Below are positions 14,369-15,148 of a DNA stretch of 15,148 nt, piece by piece; position 1 is the first letter of the stretch; each line of letters starts with the position of its first letter. Source of the DNA: UBA2979 sp963694535 (GTDB taxonomy: Bacteria > Chloroflexota > Dehalococcoidia > UBA2979); the NCBI GenBank assembly GCA_963694535.1, contig CAVODE010000047.1:1-15148 (forward strand). Direction: 5' to 3'. The notes under the pieces were generated by a model. That model made no database searches and was not told the origin of the DNA. It saw only the letters and a list, made by a program, of their open reading frames with translations. Made by a program: the position numbers and the translations under genes.

Positions 14369-15148
14369 TTACTGGTAGATTACGTACGCCGGCGGAAAAC
14401 TCAACCTCATCAATTCAGTCGGTTCAAGTAACGGGTCATCCCAATCAAAGAATAGTTTTATCGCTGGCCATTCGGAAGATGGTCCAAGAGAAAATTGTGA
14501 AAAGTCTGCTAGCTTCGCTGCGGGAGTACCCCAACCATCGGCGTCAATAATTAAATCTACCTCGGGAATATCGGCAAAAGCTTCGTCCGGAAGCATGATG
14601 CTGAGAAACTGATGCACCACCAAAGCTTTTCTCGGCAGATCATGGGTAATCACTAGGTCCGATAATATTCGCTGAACTGCATCGATCTCCGCGACCGTTA
14701 ATCGCCCAATATAGTCACCACCGGGAGGAATTCCAGAGTACTTAGTAGCCCATTCTGGATCCAAAGCGAGATGGACATTCGGTCTACGGAGTAATGGTAA
14801 GAAGCGGTTTATATGCTCCGAGACGTCCCCCCAACCCACCTGTAAATCAATAAAAAGAAGAAGGCCTTCTCGCTCACAAAAATTAGCATATTCCAGTACA
14901 TTCTCTAATTCTACATGCCGCACGTAATCACCCAGCTCACCTGGCTCGCTCTGAGCAATATCGGCGATGTAGTGAAGGGCTCCGACTGCAGACCTATCAG
15001 GACCATTTAACTCATCATACTGTCGCAAATAGCCATCTAGCACATCAGAGATTTCGTCAAGGGAAAGGCAACCTAATATTCCCATCTGACAGATGTTGTG
15101 AGCTCCATAAAATCCTACTACTGTTGATTCTTCAAATACCGAAAGATA
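14369..15148 (-). CDS. Conserved protein of unknown function, 5' end cut by window edge
   Basis: The reading frame is open to the last base of the window, so the gene is partial: 259 C-terminal residues are visible. The ATG at 15085 is probably internal, because the 21 codons before it encode VVGFYGAHNICQ, which leads smoothly into MGILG. The domain looks like alternating strands and helices, possibly a TIM-barrel-like fold. Candidate strand-end motifs are FYGAHN, LLLFIDLQVGW, NVHLALDPEW, ALVVHQF, LIIDADGWG, AIKLFFDWDD and a terminal PPAYVIYQ. Repeated Asp/Glu/His/Trp at strand ends resemble a hydrolase active site, but this is inference. From memory, proteins with these motifs occur in Chloroflexi and Actinobacteria without an assigned function. 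No signal peptide can be judged, as the N-terminus is missing. It is 27 bases upstream of rimO on the same strand and may share its transcript. Confidence 0.8.
   Translation of the reverse strand, partial: YLSVFEESTVVGFYGAHNICQMGILGCLSLDEISDVLDGYLRQYDELNGPDRSAVGALHYIADIAQSEPGELGDYVRHVELENVLEYANFCEREGLLLFIDLQVGWGDVSEHINRFLPLLRRPNVHLALDPEWATKYSGIPPGGDYIGRLTVAEIDAVQRILSDLVITHDLPRKALVVHQFLSIMLPDEAFADIPEVDLIIDADGWGTPAAKLADFSQFSLGPSSEWPAIKLFFDWDDPLLEPTELMRLSFPPAYVIYQ

Noticed and set aside
1..15148. Mobile elements, CRISPR arrays, toxin-antitoxin or phage genes
   Set aside because: No transposase, integrase, spaced repeats or small paired genes found; the whole window is housekeeping content with even composition.

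Overview
The window is one block of tightly packed housekeeping genes. All of them lie on the minus strand, so the window reads from right to left. Base composition is moderate in GC, and there is no sign of mobile DNA, CRISPR or recent gene transfer. The two large RNA polymerase subunits are closest in style to those of Actinobacteria and Chloroflexi: the N-terminal part of beta' is of that type, there is no enterobacterial-type insert inside the trigger loop, and extra inserts are present. Together with the gene at the right edge, whose motifs I recall mainly from Chloroflexi and Actinobacteria, this suggests a Chloroflexota bacterium, possibly an uncultivated Dehalococcoidia/SAR202-like lineage. 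That placement is an inference from motif recall, not a computed phylogeny.

In transcription order: (1) a conserved protein of unknown function, cut at its 5' end by the right window edge (14369-15148); (2) rimO, a radical-SAM methylthiotransferase for ribosomal protein uS12; (3) a 256-base gap with a good sigma-70-type promoter (TTGTGC, 17 bases, TATAAT) starting just after the rimO stop, then a leader of about 215 bases; (4) rpoB, from a TTG start, and rpoC, which is unusually long; (5) ispD and ispF, two steps of the MEP isoprenoid pathway, joined TAA-ATG; (6) cysE and cysS, which make O-acetylserine for cysteine synthesis and charge tRNA-Cys; (7) a 197-base gap and a tRNA-Tyr(GTA) gene.

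From rpoB to cysS no gap exceeds about 80 bases and I see no intrinsic terminator, so rpoB-rpoC-ispD-ispF-cysE-cysS could be one transcription unit. The usual neighbours of rpoBC (rplJ-rplL upstream, rpsL-rpsG downstream) are absent. The order ispD-ispF-cysE-cysS matches the Firmicute ispD-ispF-gltX-cysE-cysS block without gltX, here placed behind rpoC.

I do not see a wholly new system. The most interesting points are three insertions in RNA polymerase (one in beta, two in beta'), substitutions at normally conserved polymerase, IspF and RimO positions, the rpoB promoter/leader with dyad symmetry, and the partial unknown protein, which has strong family-like motifs.
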